Below are positions 35,801-47,452 of a stretch of DNA of 64,000 nt, piece by piece (within the stretch, counting starts at the first letter, position 1; each line of letters opens with the position of its first letter). Source of the DNA: Nageia nagi (taxonomy: Eukaryota; Pinophyta). Under the pieces are notes generated by a model. The model was not told where the DNA came from and did not search any database. It saw only the letters and a list, made by a program, of their open reading frames with translations. The translations under genes were made by a program, and so were the position numbers. Location: positions 107,446,001-107,510,000 of the forward strand of contig JBITNC010000001.1 in NCBI GenBank assembly GCA_050084985.1. The letters are read 5' to 3'.

Positions 35801-38067
35801 GATCTCTAGATTGTTGTAATAACTCAAACAAGGATAATTTTACTTGTGACCCTTTTAGTTGTTGTTGTAGAGCACCTTTTATAAAGACTTTAGGGGGTTG
35901 TGGTTTGGATATATGAGATTACATATGACTCTTATCTTGCTGATTATTTGATATACCATTTTTTCTCCCTTGTACCTTTTGAGCTTTTGTAACAACACTT
36001 ATCATGCCTATGAAATTTGAATCATCTTGGCTCCATTTATGTATCACTTGCTTTTCACTTGAATGTAATGATATTTTATTAGCTACATGTTGTGGAAGTT
36101 GATTTTGGTAAATTCCCAAAATTTGTTTAGGAATTGCAACATGATTATCCACTTCTAACTTCCCATTTTCAATCAAGTCTTGGACTATATTTTTTAAGGT
36201 TCAGTATTTGTTTGTATCATGACCTTTTTTACGATGATAATGATAGAATTCTTCTTCATTATACCATATACTATATTTATTTCTAGGATTTTTGGCCTTA
36301 TTTTAGGTAAAGTAATTATTTTATGATCACATAATTTTTTTAAAATATCATAAAGAGGTTCCGATAGAAGGTGTACATTTCCTTTTAGGCTTAAAATCAT
36401 TTTTTGACATTTTAAGATGACTATGGTTCCACATATTTTACAATTTAAACTTTATTCATTGATAATTTTTTATTTTCTTATTCTATTGGATTTTTGTTTT
36501 TAGTGTAACCTTCTCACTTTTAGTCTTTACCTATCCATATTGGATTTTAAATCTTTAAATAATGACTACTTGAGAGATAACATTTTTAAAGGTTTTATGT
36601 TCTTGAATCAACACTGGACTAGCAATAAGTATTAAGCAACTTTTATTGAATAACTTAACCAGTTCCTCTTGAGGTAAAGTATAAGGCATACTTGTCAATA
36701 CCAGCCTTCATTGTACAATGAAATCAATAACTAATTCATCTAGAAATTATTGTAATCTTGTGATATTAGTGATATAGGTCTTATCCTTGATGTTTATTTT
36801 GAAATGTTCTAGAAATAAATTTGTTAACTAAAAGTATGAGCTGACACTATGTTCTAGTAAATTGTACCAATCCATTGCTTGTCTAGGAAGCATAATAGGA
36901 AATATATGTAACATTAATGTATCATCACTAGAAATCAAGTAACTTATATATTTGAATTTTTTCAAATGTTCTTTAGGATCTACTTTTCCTTTAAATGGTT
37001 CAATTTTTAAAATTTCAAACTTATAAGGAATCTCCTTCTTTGGAACACTAGGATGAATTGGTTTATTACAAATTATCTCATAAGAAATTTTTTATATATC
37101 TTGCATAGATAATCTTTTTTTCATTTTCTTTTAATCTCTTATATAAATCATCATCCTCTTGTGCTACCATCTCCATTAGTTGATTACACAAATAGCTAGG
37201 GTATTCTTCATATCTTGGATATTCTTTTTCTCTAGGATAGTTTACTTCTTATTATACTTGAGTAGGTTCCTATCAATGTTCTAAGGCCATCCTTGCCTCA
37301 TAATAAACTTTACTATATGATGTTGTTGATGATGGAGGTTGACAAGGTGGTCTATAAGGTAGTTGATATCCTTATTCTCTATTTTTCTATGAAGGAATAC
37401 GATATCTTTGAAGTTCATCTTGTCTCTTTTTTAAAAATATTGCTTTATTTTTAGCAAAGTAGGGATATTGATATCTATACACTCCATGGATCTGAGGAGA
37501 TAGTGATCATGCCCTATATGGGGGTTTACTACTTGCCTTTAAACTTTTACTAATTATAACTTAACCTTAATGTTGAATATTTGACATATTCATATTTTGA
37601 GGTATATTTGTAACTAATTAAGTTTGAACTTGGTAATGATATCGAATATTTGATATATTAATATTTTAAGGTATATTAGTCATAGGTTGAGATTGAACCT
37701 AGTGGTATTTAGTGAATTTTATTGGTTTTCATACTTGTTGATCGGATGAGCCAGTACTTGTTGTTGTTGTTTCATATTTTATTATTGTACCCTCCCTTGT
37801 TGATGCATATTTCTTTGGGGTACATGTTATTTATTATGGGGATAGGGAGGTATTTGTTGTAGCTTGAACCTTGGTAAGTTTGTATAAGTTGGTTATTATT
37901 TAGTAATTTGTTGAATTATTACCAAAGGATATGGGATATTTGATCTTAAGATATGATAAGGATTATTAGACACCCTAAAGGCATCTATTTCTTGAGGTAT
38001 AGGATTTTTCATATGTATGGATATCCTATCATCAAAACTTTCCATTTATCTTGAAATTGTAGAGACC
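35801..38067 (-). pseudogene. Element B gag, central part between insertions C and D
   Basis: Read leftward. The N-terminal part (38067-37100) is Gln/Asn/Ile-rich, low-complexity and broken. The capsid core (about 37015-36600) has IEPFKGKVDPKEHLKKFKY, FPIMLPRQAMDWYNLLEH and FLDELVIDF. The open frame 36400-36194 and the following sequence contain a knuckle-like motif, EFYHYHRKKGHDTNKY, in which the Cys positions are Tyr. The open frame 36176-35919 starts MIENGKLEVDNHV, the conserved segment after the knuckle. At the left end (35890-35801) the frame runs in phase across the C insertion into 27987. Confidence 0.75.
37575..37712 (-). repeat. 69-bp tandem duplication in gag N-terminus of B
   Basis: GAATATTTGAcATATTcATATTTTgAGGTATATT at 37575 recurs at 37644 with a few substitutions. 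On the minus strand it encodes two copies of a 23-residue unit containing NIPQN-x-N-x-SNI. The length is a multiple of three, so the frame was kept. Confidence 0.7.
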
Positions 38068-38072
38068 TAATA
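38068..38072 (+). repeat. Target-site duplication TAATA, left of element D
   Basis: Directly precedes TGTTAGGA, and the identical TAATA follows the other LTR at 44022-44026. Confidence 0.88.
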
Positions 38073-38482
38073 TGTTAGGATCCCACATCCTAACATTTTA
38101 GTGTTAGTATTAGTATTTTAATTAAATTATTGACTTATATTGTAAATCATAATATTGTGATTATAAGGGAGGGGTTTGATTTTGCATTACTATTAGGGTT
38201 AGGGTTAGTATATTATAATAGGTAGAAGTGTGTGAAGAAATGCATCTTGAACATTATTTTCATTTTTGGAGTTGTAAGGAGGTAGCCCTATCAAAGTGGC
38301 TTGTGATTTTGTTACTATTTAGTAAAATCCTATCCTTGTCTACTTATTGTTGCTATTTTATGTTCTATTTATCAATACATGCTCTATTATTTCCACTAGA
38401 TTAGTTGTTATTTTCCTATTTAAAATTGATATTCATCACATTTTTGTAATATTTTTCTTTTCATATTTATAGCATCATAACA
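38073..38482 (+). repeat. 5' LTR of element D
   Basis: 410 bp, TGTTAGGAT...CATAACA. The first 23 bp form a perfect 9-bp inverted repeat around CCCAC (TGTTAGGAT and ATCCTAACA). A GGGTTAGGGTTAG phrase occurs in the middle of both LTRs. It aligns end to end with 43613-44021. Confidence 0.92.
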
Positions 38483-38499
38483 TCTGGTTTTAGAGCTCT
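38483..38499 (+). promoter_or_regulatory. Primer-binding site of element D
   Basis: TCTGGTTTTAGAGCTCT begins right after the LTR. It matches the common plant initiator-Met tRNA primer site TGGTATCAGAGC at ten of twelve positions. Confidence 0.75.
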
Positions 38500-39439
38500 T
38501 TCTAGGGCCATTCTGCTATAGGAAAATAAAAAAAAAATCTTAGAGGTCTAAGCTAGAAACCCTTTACCATGGGTTTTAAAATATCCAAGAGGATCTATTA
38601 TTTTTGGCTAACCACACTTTCCCATAAAGCTATGTGTGAAGTGAGGTGCAAAAAAACTCCACACTAATACCCAAGCCTCAGATAGAACCCTACATGGAAT
38701 AGGATTCCACATACTAAAAGGTATATCGAAGACTATCCAAGCTATAAATGGAAACTAGGTAGGAAGTTGTGTCGACCATCTATAAATTGTAGTACACCAA
38801 TAAGTGCCATTGGAAAGTTACTTATCATAGAAGCCATCTTCCTAGCCTCTTTCCTTACAAAAGTTGGATAGGAGGGGTGTTTAGATAAGCCTTCAGATCA
38901 AATAATCCTTACCTCAGAATCATTCCTTCACATAAAAAATCTTGATTTGAGAAGCAAAATGTATGACATGTAGTTTTTCAAAGCTGCCAAAGATAGCAAT
39001 TTAGAGGTAGCAAAAACTTCAAAACTAAATAACTAAAAATTTGTACCATTTCAGTAGTTATTAACAAAAGTAGATAGACCCATTGATGTAAAAAAAAAAG
39101 TTCAAAAGTTCAAAAATCATCATCAAGAGACCTAGTCAATTGTGATCATCTTTTTAAGTTGATCATTTTGATATATTACACCCATATACTTTTTTGGACA
39201 CTTTCTAAAAATAGTATTTTCTAGAAATAATAGCTTTAAAAATAGTAGTTTCTAGAAACGGCACTTAAGACAAGATCCCAAATAGCAGCACAAGTTGATC
39301 CTACCATGATGACATTTTAAACTATAATCCAACAAATGGTGGATACACTTACCAGTACATTTAGGGCAAAAATTTGACAAATATAGACCCAAATACAAAC
39401 CCTTGATAGTAAATGTGGTAGTGTCCAAATAAGTTTTAG
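38500..39439 (+). other. Element D leader and gag N-terminal region
   Basis: About 0.9 kb with no open frame of note. The right part probably encodes the weakly conserved N-terminus of gag, but frameshifts prevent a firm assignment. The open frame 39252-39443 on the minus strand is a shadow. Confidence 0.4.
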
Positions 39440-40230
39440 TCATACCAATAATGCATCCAATTCACAGCAATTAGGGAAATCAAGAAATCTGTAAGGGTAT
39501 CATCATAACTTTTAGGGACAACAAGGTGGTTTCATTCTTCCTTGCACAACCAAATTGGATTTTCCCCAATTTGATGGAGATGATCCCAGTGGCTAGATTT
39601 ATAAGTTTAGATAGTATTTCACATTGAACCAAATTCTAAAATATTTGAAGGTGCACATGGAAACTTTTCATTTGGAGTGTGAGGCTCTTCAATGGCACCA
39701 TTTGTACTCAAAAATGCATCTTACTCCTTCATGGGATGAATTTAGTCAACAATTATTGATCCATTTTGCTCCTAGTGACTACGAATATTTCATAGGGGCA
39801 TTGATCAAGTTAAGTCAAACCATAATAGTCAAAGAATACCAAAATTAGTTTGAGAAATTGGGAAATCACACAAAGAGGTTGGACAATGCATTTTTCACAG
39901 GTTATTTTATCAATGGATTAAAGGAAGAAATTGAACCAAAGGTTAAAATGTTTAATCCCAAAACTATGATGGATACTATTGCTTTGGAAAAGCTCACTGA
40001 AGATAAAGCTAGTGCTCATCAATGAAATTTAAGACCTCCATTCATAAAAGCACATAATATTTCTCATTCCTCTAATAACATAAGTACCCCAACATTGAAT
40101 TGCATAATGCAAACTAAGAAATTGATGTGGGAGGAAATGGAAGAGCATAAAAAGAAGGGTTTGTACTATAATTATGATGAGAAATTTGTTCATGGTCATC
40201 ATTGCACTCAATAAAAGTTATATTTTCTTA
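39440..40230 (+). pseudogene. Element D gag
   Basis: The conserved start of the chromovirus gag core is visible at about 39550-39610 (KLDFPQFDGDDPSG). The open frame 39624-39848 continues TFHLECEALQWHH and WDEFSQQLLIHFAPSDYEYF, the characteristic middle of the domain. The rest reads through a stop into FTGYFINGLKEEIEP (about 39895-39940) and a linker to about 40220. No canonical CCHC is clear: YYNYDEKFVHGHHC (about 40163-40205) is its likely remnant, with the two leading Cys changed to Tyr. Confidence 0.8.
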
Positions 40231-40700
40231 ATTTTGATGCCCCTAGTGAGGAGAAATATGAGAGTGCACCTAAAGAGCTTATAGAGGAAATTCTAGATGA
40301 GGAGGCCCTAGTTATCTCTTACAATGCATTGGTAGGACTTACTACCCCTCAAACTATGAAGGTCAAAGGGTTTCTTACAAAGCACCCTCTCATAATATTG
40401 TTGGATTTAGGAAGCACTCATAATTTCATTATTCCATGAGTGGCTAAGGTTACTAACTATTACATCCACCCTATAAATAATTTTGAGGTTATAGTTGGTA
40501 ATGGAGGAAAAATAGCATGTAAAGGCACACATTAAAATGTTAAACTAAATATGGACCACTATACTTTGAAAAGTGACAGGTACACTTTACCACTTGGGGG
40601 ATGTGATATAGTTTTGGGGGTACAATGGGTGAGGAATTTGGGCACCATGTAGTGGAATTTTGTAGAGCTATGGATGACATTCAAGATATATGAACAAGAG
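40231..40700 (+). pseudogene. Element D retropepsin-like protease
   Basis: The active-site loop at 40398-40430 reads LLDLGSTHNFI, with Leu where chromovirus proteases have Ser or Thr after the Asp. VGNGGKIACKGTH follows (about 40496-40535) and the distal motif is CDIVLGVQWVRNLG (about 40599-40641). Stops fall near 40438 and 40534. The arrangement is that of chromovirus proteases and differs from the LLGRPW type in A and C. Confidence 0.8.
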
Positions 40701-41800
40701 CATACTCTCAAGGGATTATAGGGTGGACCTATATAAATTGTGAGCTCACATCGTATGGTAAAGATCTTACAAAAAATTGGAAAGGGGATGCTAGCATAGT
40801 TATACTCTTTATCAATCATCGAATCTAAAGTCATAAAGCCTAAGGATATACAATCCATCTTAAGTAAGCATGCAAGTGCCTTTAAAGAACCAATGGCTTA
40901 CCACCCTAGCAATCACATGATCATGCTATCTAGTTAGTGCAGGGAAGTCACCAACCAAACATTCATCCTTATTGGTATCCTTTTTTACAAAAAAAATGAA
41001 ATTAAAAAATTGGTTAAGGAACTATTAGATGTAGGAGTAATCTGATCTAGCATAAGCCCATATTCTTCTCCAATTATATTGGTTCATAAGAAAGATGGTT
41101 CATGGCATATGTATGTGGATTTCAATGCCCTTAATAAAATTATCATCAAGGAAAAATTTCCCATACTAATCATTGATAAAGTATTGGATGAACTGCATGG
41201 GGCAAGATATTTTTCTAAGTTGGACTTGCAATCTAGGTATCACCAAATCCACCTCAAGGAGGAGGATATACCAAAAATTACATTTTGCACCCATGAGGGC
41301 CATTATGAGTTCTTGGTCATGCCTTTTGGCCTTACAAATGCTCCATCCACATTTCAAAGTTTAATGAATTAGGTGTTTTCATCCATTCCTAAGGAAGTTA
41401 ATTTTAGTTTTCTTTGATGATATCTTGATCTATAGTAAGACATGGCAAGAACATGTGGCACATGTTGACCAAACCTTACAAATTTTGAAGGAACACTAGC
41501 TATATGCAAAAAAATCAAAATGTTCATTTAGTAAGAGAGAAATTGACTACTTAGGCCATATTATATCTAAAGAGGGAGTTAAGGTGGATCCATAAAAGAT
41601 TACTGACATGCAAAATTGATCTATTCCTACATATTTGAAAAGTCTTCAAAGATTCTTTCAGTTGATAGGCTATTATAGGAAATTTGTGAAGGATTATGGG
41701 AAGATTGTAGCACCTCTAACAATGTTGTTGAAAAATAATGCATTCTAATGGTCCCCTCAAGTTAAGGCAACTTTCCTTAAGCTTTAAGAGGTGATGTGTA
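40701..41800 (+). pseudogene. Element D reverse transcriptase
   Basis: The palm and fingers are visible from about 41010: [20 protein letters not shown] (from 41061), [13 protein letters not shown] (about 41212-41250), [16 protein letters not shown] (from about 41310) and the catalytic FFDDILIYS with both Asp codons at 41416-41421, reached after a frame shift. IDYLGHIISKEGVKVDP (about 41531-41594) and LIGYYRKFVKDYGKI (about 41662-41706) complete the thumb and connection. Stops near 40936, 41043 and 41371 inactivate it. Confidence 0.85.
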
Positions 41801-42300
41801 CCACCCTAATATTAGTAATGCTAGATTATTTTAAAGCTTTATGATATAAAGTGATGGTTATGGAGTAGGAATTGAAGTAGTATTGATGTAGGAGGGGCAT
41901 CCCTTTGCATTCAATAGTAGAGCACTCTCTAGTAAAGATTTGGGTTAATCCACCTATGAAAAAAAAATGCTTGCCATCATTCATGTAGTTCAACATTGGA
42001 GACCATATCTCATTTGTTGCCATTTCATCATCCTCACAGATCATCATAGTTTGAAATTTTTCATGGAGTAACCTATTTTTATACCTGAGCAACAAAAATG
42101 GGTGACCAAACTACTAGGGTATGATTATGAGATAGTATACTATAAAGGTAAAGAGAATGTGGTTGCCGATGCTTTATCCAAAAAATTTGAAGATCAAGTA
42201 GCACTACAAGCTCTTTCATCTCCTATTCTTCAATGGTTGGATAAAGTTAAACAAGAGTGGGCAGAGGATAGCTCTACCAAGAATTGTTAAAACAAATCAC
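41801..42300 (+). pseudogene. Element D RNase H
   Basis: The N-terminal half is badly shifted. The distal half is clear: CHFIILTDHHSLKFFME (about 42020-42070), EQQKWVTKLLGYDYEIVYYK (about 42088-42147) and GKENVVADALSKK (about 42148-42186) with the last catalytic Asp kept. The open frame 42102-42290 leads to the integrase linker. Confidence 0.8.
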
Positions 42301-43400
42301 TCAAGACCCCATGAGTAAACCACACCACACATAGCATGATGGTATTTTGAGATTCAAAGGTTGAATTTTATTATCATCTCCTTCAAAATGTAAATAAAAA
42401 ATACTTACCAAATTGTATTCCACACCTGTATTAGGACATGATAGATTTTTGAAAACTTATAAGTAGGTGGCATGATCATTCTATTGGATAGGTATGAAAT
42501 TATATATCAAGTAGTTTGTGGTAGCTTGTGATGTGTGTCAATGATAAAAGGGTGAGATAGTGGGTGGTATGAAATCCAATGGTAAATTAGTTATTCTAGT
42601 TGTGGTTGATTGGTTATCCAAATATGCTCATTTTGGTTCATTGGATCACCCCTACAAGGCAATGATAGTGGCATAATTATTCTTGGATACAATTTTTAAA
42701 CTACATGGCATGCCAAAGATGATTTTCAATGATCATGATCCCACTTTTACAAGCCATTTTTGGTAAGAGCTTTTTAAGCTGTAAGGCACCCAACTAAACA
42801 TGAGCTCAACATATCACCTGTAAACTAATGGTCAAACTAAAATTATCAACAAATTTTTGGAAACATATTTATATTATTTTGCTTCAACACAACTTATGCA
42901 TTGGTTATGATGGTTTACCTTGGTTGAGTGGTGGTATAATACATCTTATCATTCTACCAACAAGATGACCCCCTATGAAGAAGTGTATGGTCAAGCTCCA
43001 CCAATAGTCACCTTGTATGTTGTAGGTACCAGTAAAGTTTAGGTGGTTAAATTAGCTTTAATTAATAAATATTATATTCTTTATTTTCTCAAGGATAACC
43101 TTTATATAGCCCAACACCATATGAAATAATATACTAATTAGTAATGTGTGGAAAGGGAGTTCTAGGTAGATGACATGGTCTTTTTGAGGTTGCAACCTTA
43201 TCACCAAAACTATTTAAAAATAAAAGGCCCTCACAAATTGGCCCCAAAGTTTTATGGTCCCTATAAAGTGTTACAATGCATTGGCCCAATTGCATACAAA
43301 CTAAAGCTTCTTCCTTCTTCCAAGATTCACCTAGTGTTTCATGTCTCTTGTCTCAAGAAAGTGGTTGGATTAGAGGTTCTAGTTCAGACATAATTACCTA
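42301..43400 (+). pseudogene. Element D integrase
   Basis: The zinc-binding domain (about 42370-42550) is heavily damaged. The core begins VVVDWLSKYAHFGSL (about 42600-42645), where the Asp of VVVDWLSK is the first catalytic residue. HGMPKMIFNDHDPTFTSHFW (about 42705-42764) holds the second and TNGQTKIINKFLE (about 42826-42866) has Lys in place of the catalytic Glu. The C-terminal domain is open at 43175-43393 (KLAPKFYGPYKVLQCIGPIA ... SKIHLVFHVSCLKK), a chromovirus-type GPY/F module. Confidence 0.85.
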
Positions 43401-43612
43401 AGTTAACAAAGGATGGATCAATGGTAGTTGTACTTGAATTAGTTCTAGATAAACATTAATGGTAGATTTGTAATCACTCCATCATAGAATTCCTTATGCA
43501 GTGGCAAGGCATGGCACCAGAAGATGCAACATGGGAAATACTTCATCAGCTATAGCAATAGTTTCCACACTTCAAGCTTTGAGGACAAAGCTTCATCCCA
43601 AGAGGGGTGGCA
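43401..43612 (+). pseudogene. Element D chromodomain at integrase C-terminus
   Basis: After the GPY/F module the translation reads IIEFLMQWQGMAPEDATWE (about 43481-43537), then FPHFKL (about 43567-43584), the aromatic and acidic pattern of plant chromovirus chromodomains. Such domains are thought to guide integration to particular chromatin. The coding frame runs up to, and overlaps, the polypurine tract at the LTR edge. At least three stops are present. Confidence 0.8.
43600..43612 (+). promoter_or_regulatory. Polypurine tract of element D
   Basis: AAGAGGGGTGGCA directly precedes the 3' LTR. It is interrupted by two pyrimidines and lies at the end of the chromodomain coding sequence. Confidence 0.65.
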
Positions 43613-44021
43613 AGTTAGGATTCCACATCCTAACATTTTAGTATTAGTATTAGTATTTTAATTAAATTTTTAGCTTATATTATAAACCATAATATTGTGA
43701 TTGTAATTGTGGGGCTCAATTTTGCATTACTATTAGGGTTAGGGTTAGTATATTATAAGTAGGTAGAAGTGTGGAGAAATGCATCTTCAACATTATTGTC
43801 ACTTTTGGAGTTTTAAGGAGGTAGCCCCCTTGAAGTGGCTTATTATTATATTACTATTCAATAAAATCCTATCCTTATCTACTTATTATTGCTATTTTGT
43901 GTTCTATTTATTAGTGCATGCTTTTTTATTTTCACTAGATTAGTTGTCATTTTCCTATTTCAAATTGATATTTGTTACATTTCTATAATAATTACCTTTT
44001 CATATTTGTAGCATTGTGACA
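43613..44021 (+). repeat. 3' LTR of element D
   Basis: 409 bp, full-length counterpart of 38073-38482. The first base pair is AG instead of TG, a substitution at the LTR end. The copy ends GTGACA. The terminal inverted repeat TTAGGAT/ATCCTAA is kept apart from one change. Confidence 0.92.
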
Positions 44022-44026
44022 TAATA
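44022..44026 (+). repeat. Target-site duplication TAATA, right of element D
   Basis: Identical to 38068-38072. Element B gag N-terminal sequence resumes after it. Confidence 0.88.
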
Positions 44027-44455
44027 ATCTTATATTATTAAGTAATATTGAACTAAATGCCCATCTAGTAGGTATCATGTAACATGATTATACTTGGGAC
44101 TAAAAGGACCTCTTTGCATTATTGTATTAGATGATTGCACTTTTGAAGGAGGCACCTTTCTTTCTTCATCATTAGGTGGTTCTTTTGCTATTGGTATTTT
44201 ATCTTCCCTCAAATGTCTTCCATATTGAGAAATTCTATGTATATGGGATGAATATGGAGGTATCCTTAGATGTGTTATATGTTGTCTAACATATTGTAAA
44301 ACATTATCCAAAGGATGTACTTGTACCTCAAAATTTTCATCTTGAGGTGTTTATTTTCTTGAAGGATCCCATCTAGATCCTCCTCTTACTTCTTATTCAT
44401 ATTCATTGTTAGGCTCTTGTTCTTGATGAGATTTTTTAGAATGAGTTTGAACCAT
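44027..44455 (-). pseudogene. Element B gag N-terminus
   Basis: The first Met of B gag is plausibly the ATG at 44455-44453 on the minus strand, starting MVQTHSKKSHQEQEPN. After a stop near 44395 the frame continues as the open part 44311-44075 (DNVLQYVRQHITHLRIPPYS ...), a His/Arg/Pro-rich stretch without known fold. It ends at the D insertion site, and beyond D the sequence at 38067 continues MESFDDRISIHMKNP. Position and phase support one original gag. Confidence 0.65.
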
Positions 44456-45554
44456 TATTTTTTGTTTATGTTCTTAATAGATAATAAAAACACAAGACAT
44501 TGTATATAGCAATTATTTTTTATCTTTTGGTTTTATGTTTGCTAGAAAATATTTTAATGGACAAACATCCTATATGAACATTTATTTTTATGATATGTTT
44601 ATCTCCTTTATATTTTTTGATAAATTTGATTAATATTTATTATGTGAGTGGCATAAATTGTATGTTTTAATCTTCTTAGTTTTCCTAACTTTGTTTTGTC
44701 TAGTTAGGTATTTAATCAAGGTAGGCTAGTAATCCTAAGAAGCTAGATATGGCTAAGTCATGACTTGGTACTTAAGGTGGTACCCTTAGTGTAATGGGGC
44801 TCAAGGAATTTTTTTTATATCTATCTTGGTGATTGAATCCATGTATAGTCCCTTTTTTATAGTAGTACAATAGGAAGTAACAACTTTAACCTATGAATAG
44901 TATTTATCTTCAGGTTTTGGCTCTAAGGATTATTGCATTTTGTTAATGGATGCATACGAATGTAAGAATCAATGGTTGGTAATGATATCCAACTCATTTA
45001 TGTTTATTTTATAAGGCTTATGATCATGTGATTAATAAAAAAAAATGCATATGAATGCAAACTTTAACCCTTCCAATCATACATGTCCATTAATTAAAGT
45101 TTTAACATGATTCAAATAATATTTTAATTAGTATTCATTAATCTAATCAACCCATGAAATTCATCATTAAATTAATGATATTCTTTAACCAACTTTTAAG
45201 TGAGATTCATTCACCCTTTTGGTTGTGGAAGTAATTTAGTGTGATTCATTACCTCTTCTTATAATTAATAAGCCTTTAATATGTATGTAAATTGATTAAG
45301 TGTAGATCATTTTTCTCCTCTTTGAGTCTCATCAACCTTCAAATGCCTCTCAACATACTAAGGGTAGACAAGTAAGAGTATTAATGTGAGTGTTAGTTTT
45401 AAACCAAATGAAAATTCATTACCCATTTCACTTAACTTTTATGATCAGTTCAAATCACCATAGGTGAAAAGTGAGAGCATACTTAGTTAAATAAAAGTAA
45501 TTTAGTGTTAATGTACCCACCAGATTCATTAACAATTTTAATGTACTATTATAT
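44456..45554 (-). other. Element B 5' untranslated region, part adjoining gag
   Basis: No coding similarity. AT-rich, with repeated ATTCATTA phrases at about 45100-45540 and a GTGGAAGTAA-TTAGT phrase (about 45225) that recurs at about 60016 on the far side of element E, supporting one original leader interrupted by E. Confidence 0.5.
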
Positions 45555-47452
45555 TGTATTCTTTTAGAATTGCACTCTAAGTTGAGATAACACACTATCA
45601 TTTTTTTATTTTTTCATTCTTTTCAAAAAATTCTTTCTATCTCAACTCTCTTCCTTTTAAAATTAAATTTGAGTCTTCTATTAGCCCTAAGTTTGAATAA
45701 TTTTAGGTGTTGTTAAGATCCAACTATTTTATATATAATATAGCCATTGTAAATATGGTTCCTTATATTTGATATTTTGCCTTGTAAATTTCCATTCAAA
45801 GTCAATCAAGTGTTGTAATAACTCCTAGGGATTAACTTTAAGTTGTATTAATAGTCAAATGGGGGAGGAACTACATCTATAAAAGAATTATGTCTAGGAG
45901 TTTTATGTAAATACATGTTTTGGGAGATTTTATAAATAAAATTCCAAGTTATATCAAAGTAATAAGTAGGAGGTGCCCAAAAGTAAATAAACCCTACCAA
46001 TTTTCAATAGTTACATCAAAATTTTTGGTTAAAATCAATAGGTCCTAGAACAAGTAATGGCACGTGATGATTTATGAAGATCCCAAATAGAGCCTATCAA
46101 TTTTTAGTGATGATTTTAAAACTTTTATTTAAAATTAATAGGTCTTGAAATAAGTAATTTTGAATGATGATTAATGAAGATCGCAAATAGAGCCCATTAA
46201 TTTTGAGTAATGACATCATAACTTTTGGCTAAAATCAACAGATTCCAAAATAAGTAATGGCAAGTGATGATTCATGAAGATCCCAAATAGAGCTTACCAA
46301 TTTTGAGCGATGATGTCAAAACTTTCAACTAAAATTAGTAAGTACTTAGAAGAGCTAGATCATCAACAAAATCCAAATAAAAGAAATAAGACCCACCAAA
46401 CTAAGGTAATAGTAATGAAAAAGGAGTAACACCTAGATCCACTTGATCTTAAGTGTTTAACTTTCATGGCCCTATTAATGTGTTGATTTCAACTCAATTC
46501 CACATCATAATAGTAGTTCATTATCAAACTAAGTTGATATACTATTTACAACCCTCCATTACTCTATTCAATTAAAACTATAATATGGATCATCAATGGT
46601 TGTAGAGAAGTAGATAGCTACAAATAGAACACAATACCAGATCATACCTATCAAACTGTAGATGAGTACTTATTCAATTAGTTATAGTACCATATTCAAT
46701 CAACTATAGGGCTAAATAAGGAGCATTTAATGATATGTAAGGAGAATTACAACCCAATGAATATTACTATTTAAAAATTTTAAATTCCCATATAGTCATG
46801 TTGTTGGTACTTATTCAATATGTAATCTAACATATTTGTAATATTTATTGTAAATAGTTTTCTTCACTTGCTTCAATAAAAATGAGTAATTATGTATATT
46901 AATGATAGAAAACAACCCAATAGGACATATAAATGTATAAATGGTGAACTGTTAGAAATCAAAGTGGTCAAACATTCTAGCAAATTTGCCCAAGTCTATA
47001 AGATACTTTCATATATGATAATGCAAATAGATAATGCATTTCCCTTTTGCAACAAGTGGTTATTTATTTCTTTTATAAATGTTATGTATGAGATGATGTC
47101 TTAAGTTGTGGCTATGTATTGTGATTACAAGACCCTAAGGGTAAGATATTTTACTTTTCTTAATCTTAGTTATGAATTGTAGCCTATGCTACAATGCCTA
47201 GGCTATGAAGTTCTTATTTTAGTTTTAGTTCAATTTGTTAATCTCTTTCATGTAACTCTATGCCTTTTATCTCTTTCCTATTACTTTAAACCTTTATAAT
47301 AGATAAGAATTTTCCTATAACTCAAAGATTGAGCAAAAAACCAACACAAGCACATTCCCACCACCTTCTACTTTTTCAAGGAACCTACTATTGCAGATAA
47401 TGGAGAACTCAACTAGACCAAACCCTTTGAGGTTGCATTATATTGATCAATA
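45555..47452 (+). repeat. 5' LTR of element E
   Basis: About 1.9 kb, beginning TGTATTCTTTTAGAATTGC and ending near GATCAATA. It aligns with 57948-59940 over its length. It holds a block of about 100-bp tandem repeats (about 45965-46360) and a TATAAAA at 45878-45884 that could be its promoter. The terminal CA appears as TA here. The open frame 46892-47104 lies inside and has a decayed counterpart in the other LTR, so it is not a gene. Confidence 0.8.
45965..46360 (+). repeat. Tandem repeats of about 100 bp in the 5' LTR of E
   Basis: The phrase GTGATGATT-x-ATGAAGATC-x-CAAATAGAGC has GATGA starts at 46066, 46166 and 46266, an even 100-bp period. Each unit continues with ATTTTGAG(T/C)GATGA-x-TCAAAACTTT-x-ACTAAAAT. 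A partial unit precedes. The same array is present in the 3' LTR at about 58500-58860 (GATGA at 58584, 58683, 58783). Confidence 0.8.

Larger units (their letters stand above)
38073..44021 (+). mobile_element. Element D: chromovirus (Ty3/gypsy with chromodomain) inserted in B
   Basis: 5.95 kb, bounded by two LTRs of about 410 bp and a perfect 5-bp TSD. Primer-binding site, gag, protease, RT, RNase H, integrase and a C-terminal chromodomain follow in order on the plus strand, then a polypurine tract. The overall size, the integrase-chromodomain layout and motif types (FDDILIYS in RT) identify a chromovirus. The inserted copy interrupts the gag of B. Stops and shifts throughout make it inactive. 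By eye the LTRs differ at roughly one site in ten. Confidence 0.92.

Noticed and set aside
38201-38225. GGGTTAGGGTTAG, telomere-like repeat
   Set aside because: Only two units, six-base TTAGGG rather than the plant seven-base TTTAGGG, and it recurs at the same place in both LTRs of D, so it is LTR sequence.
46892-47104. 70-residue open frame that recurs near 59420-59640
   Set aside because: Recurrence is due to the paired LTRs of E. The second copy has stops and there is no known domain.
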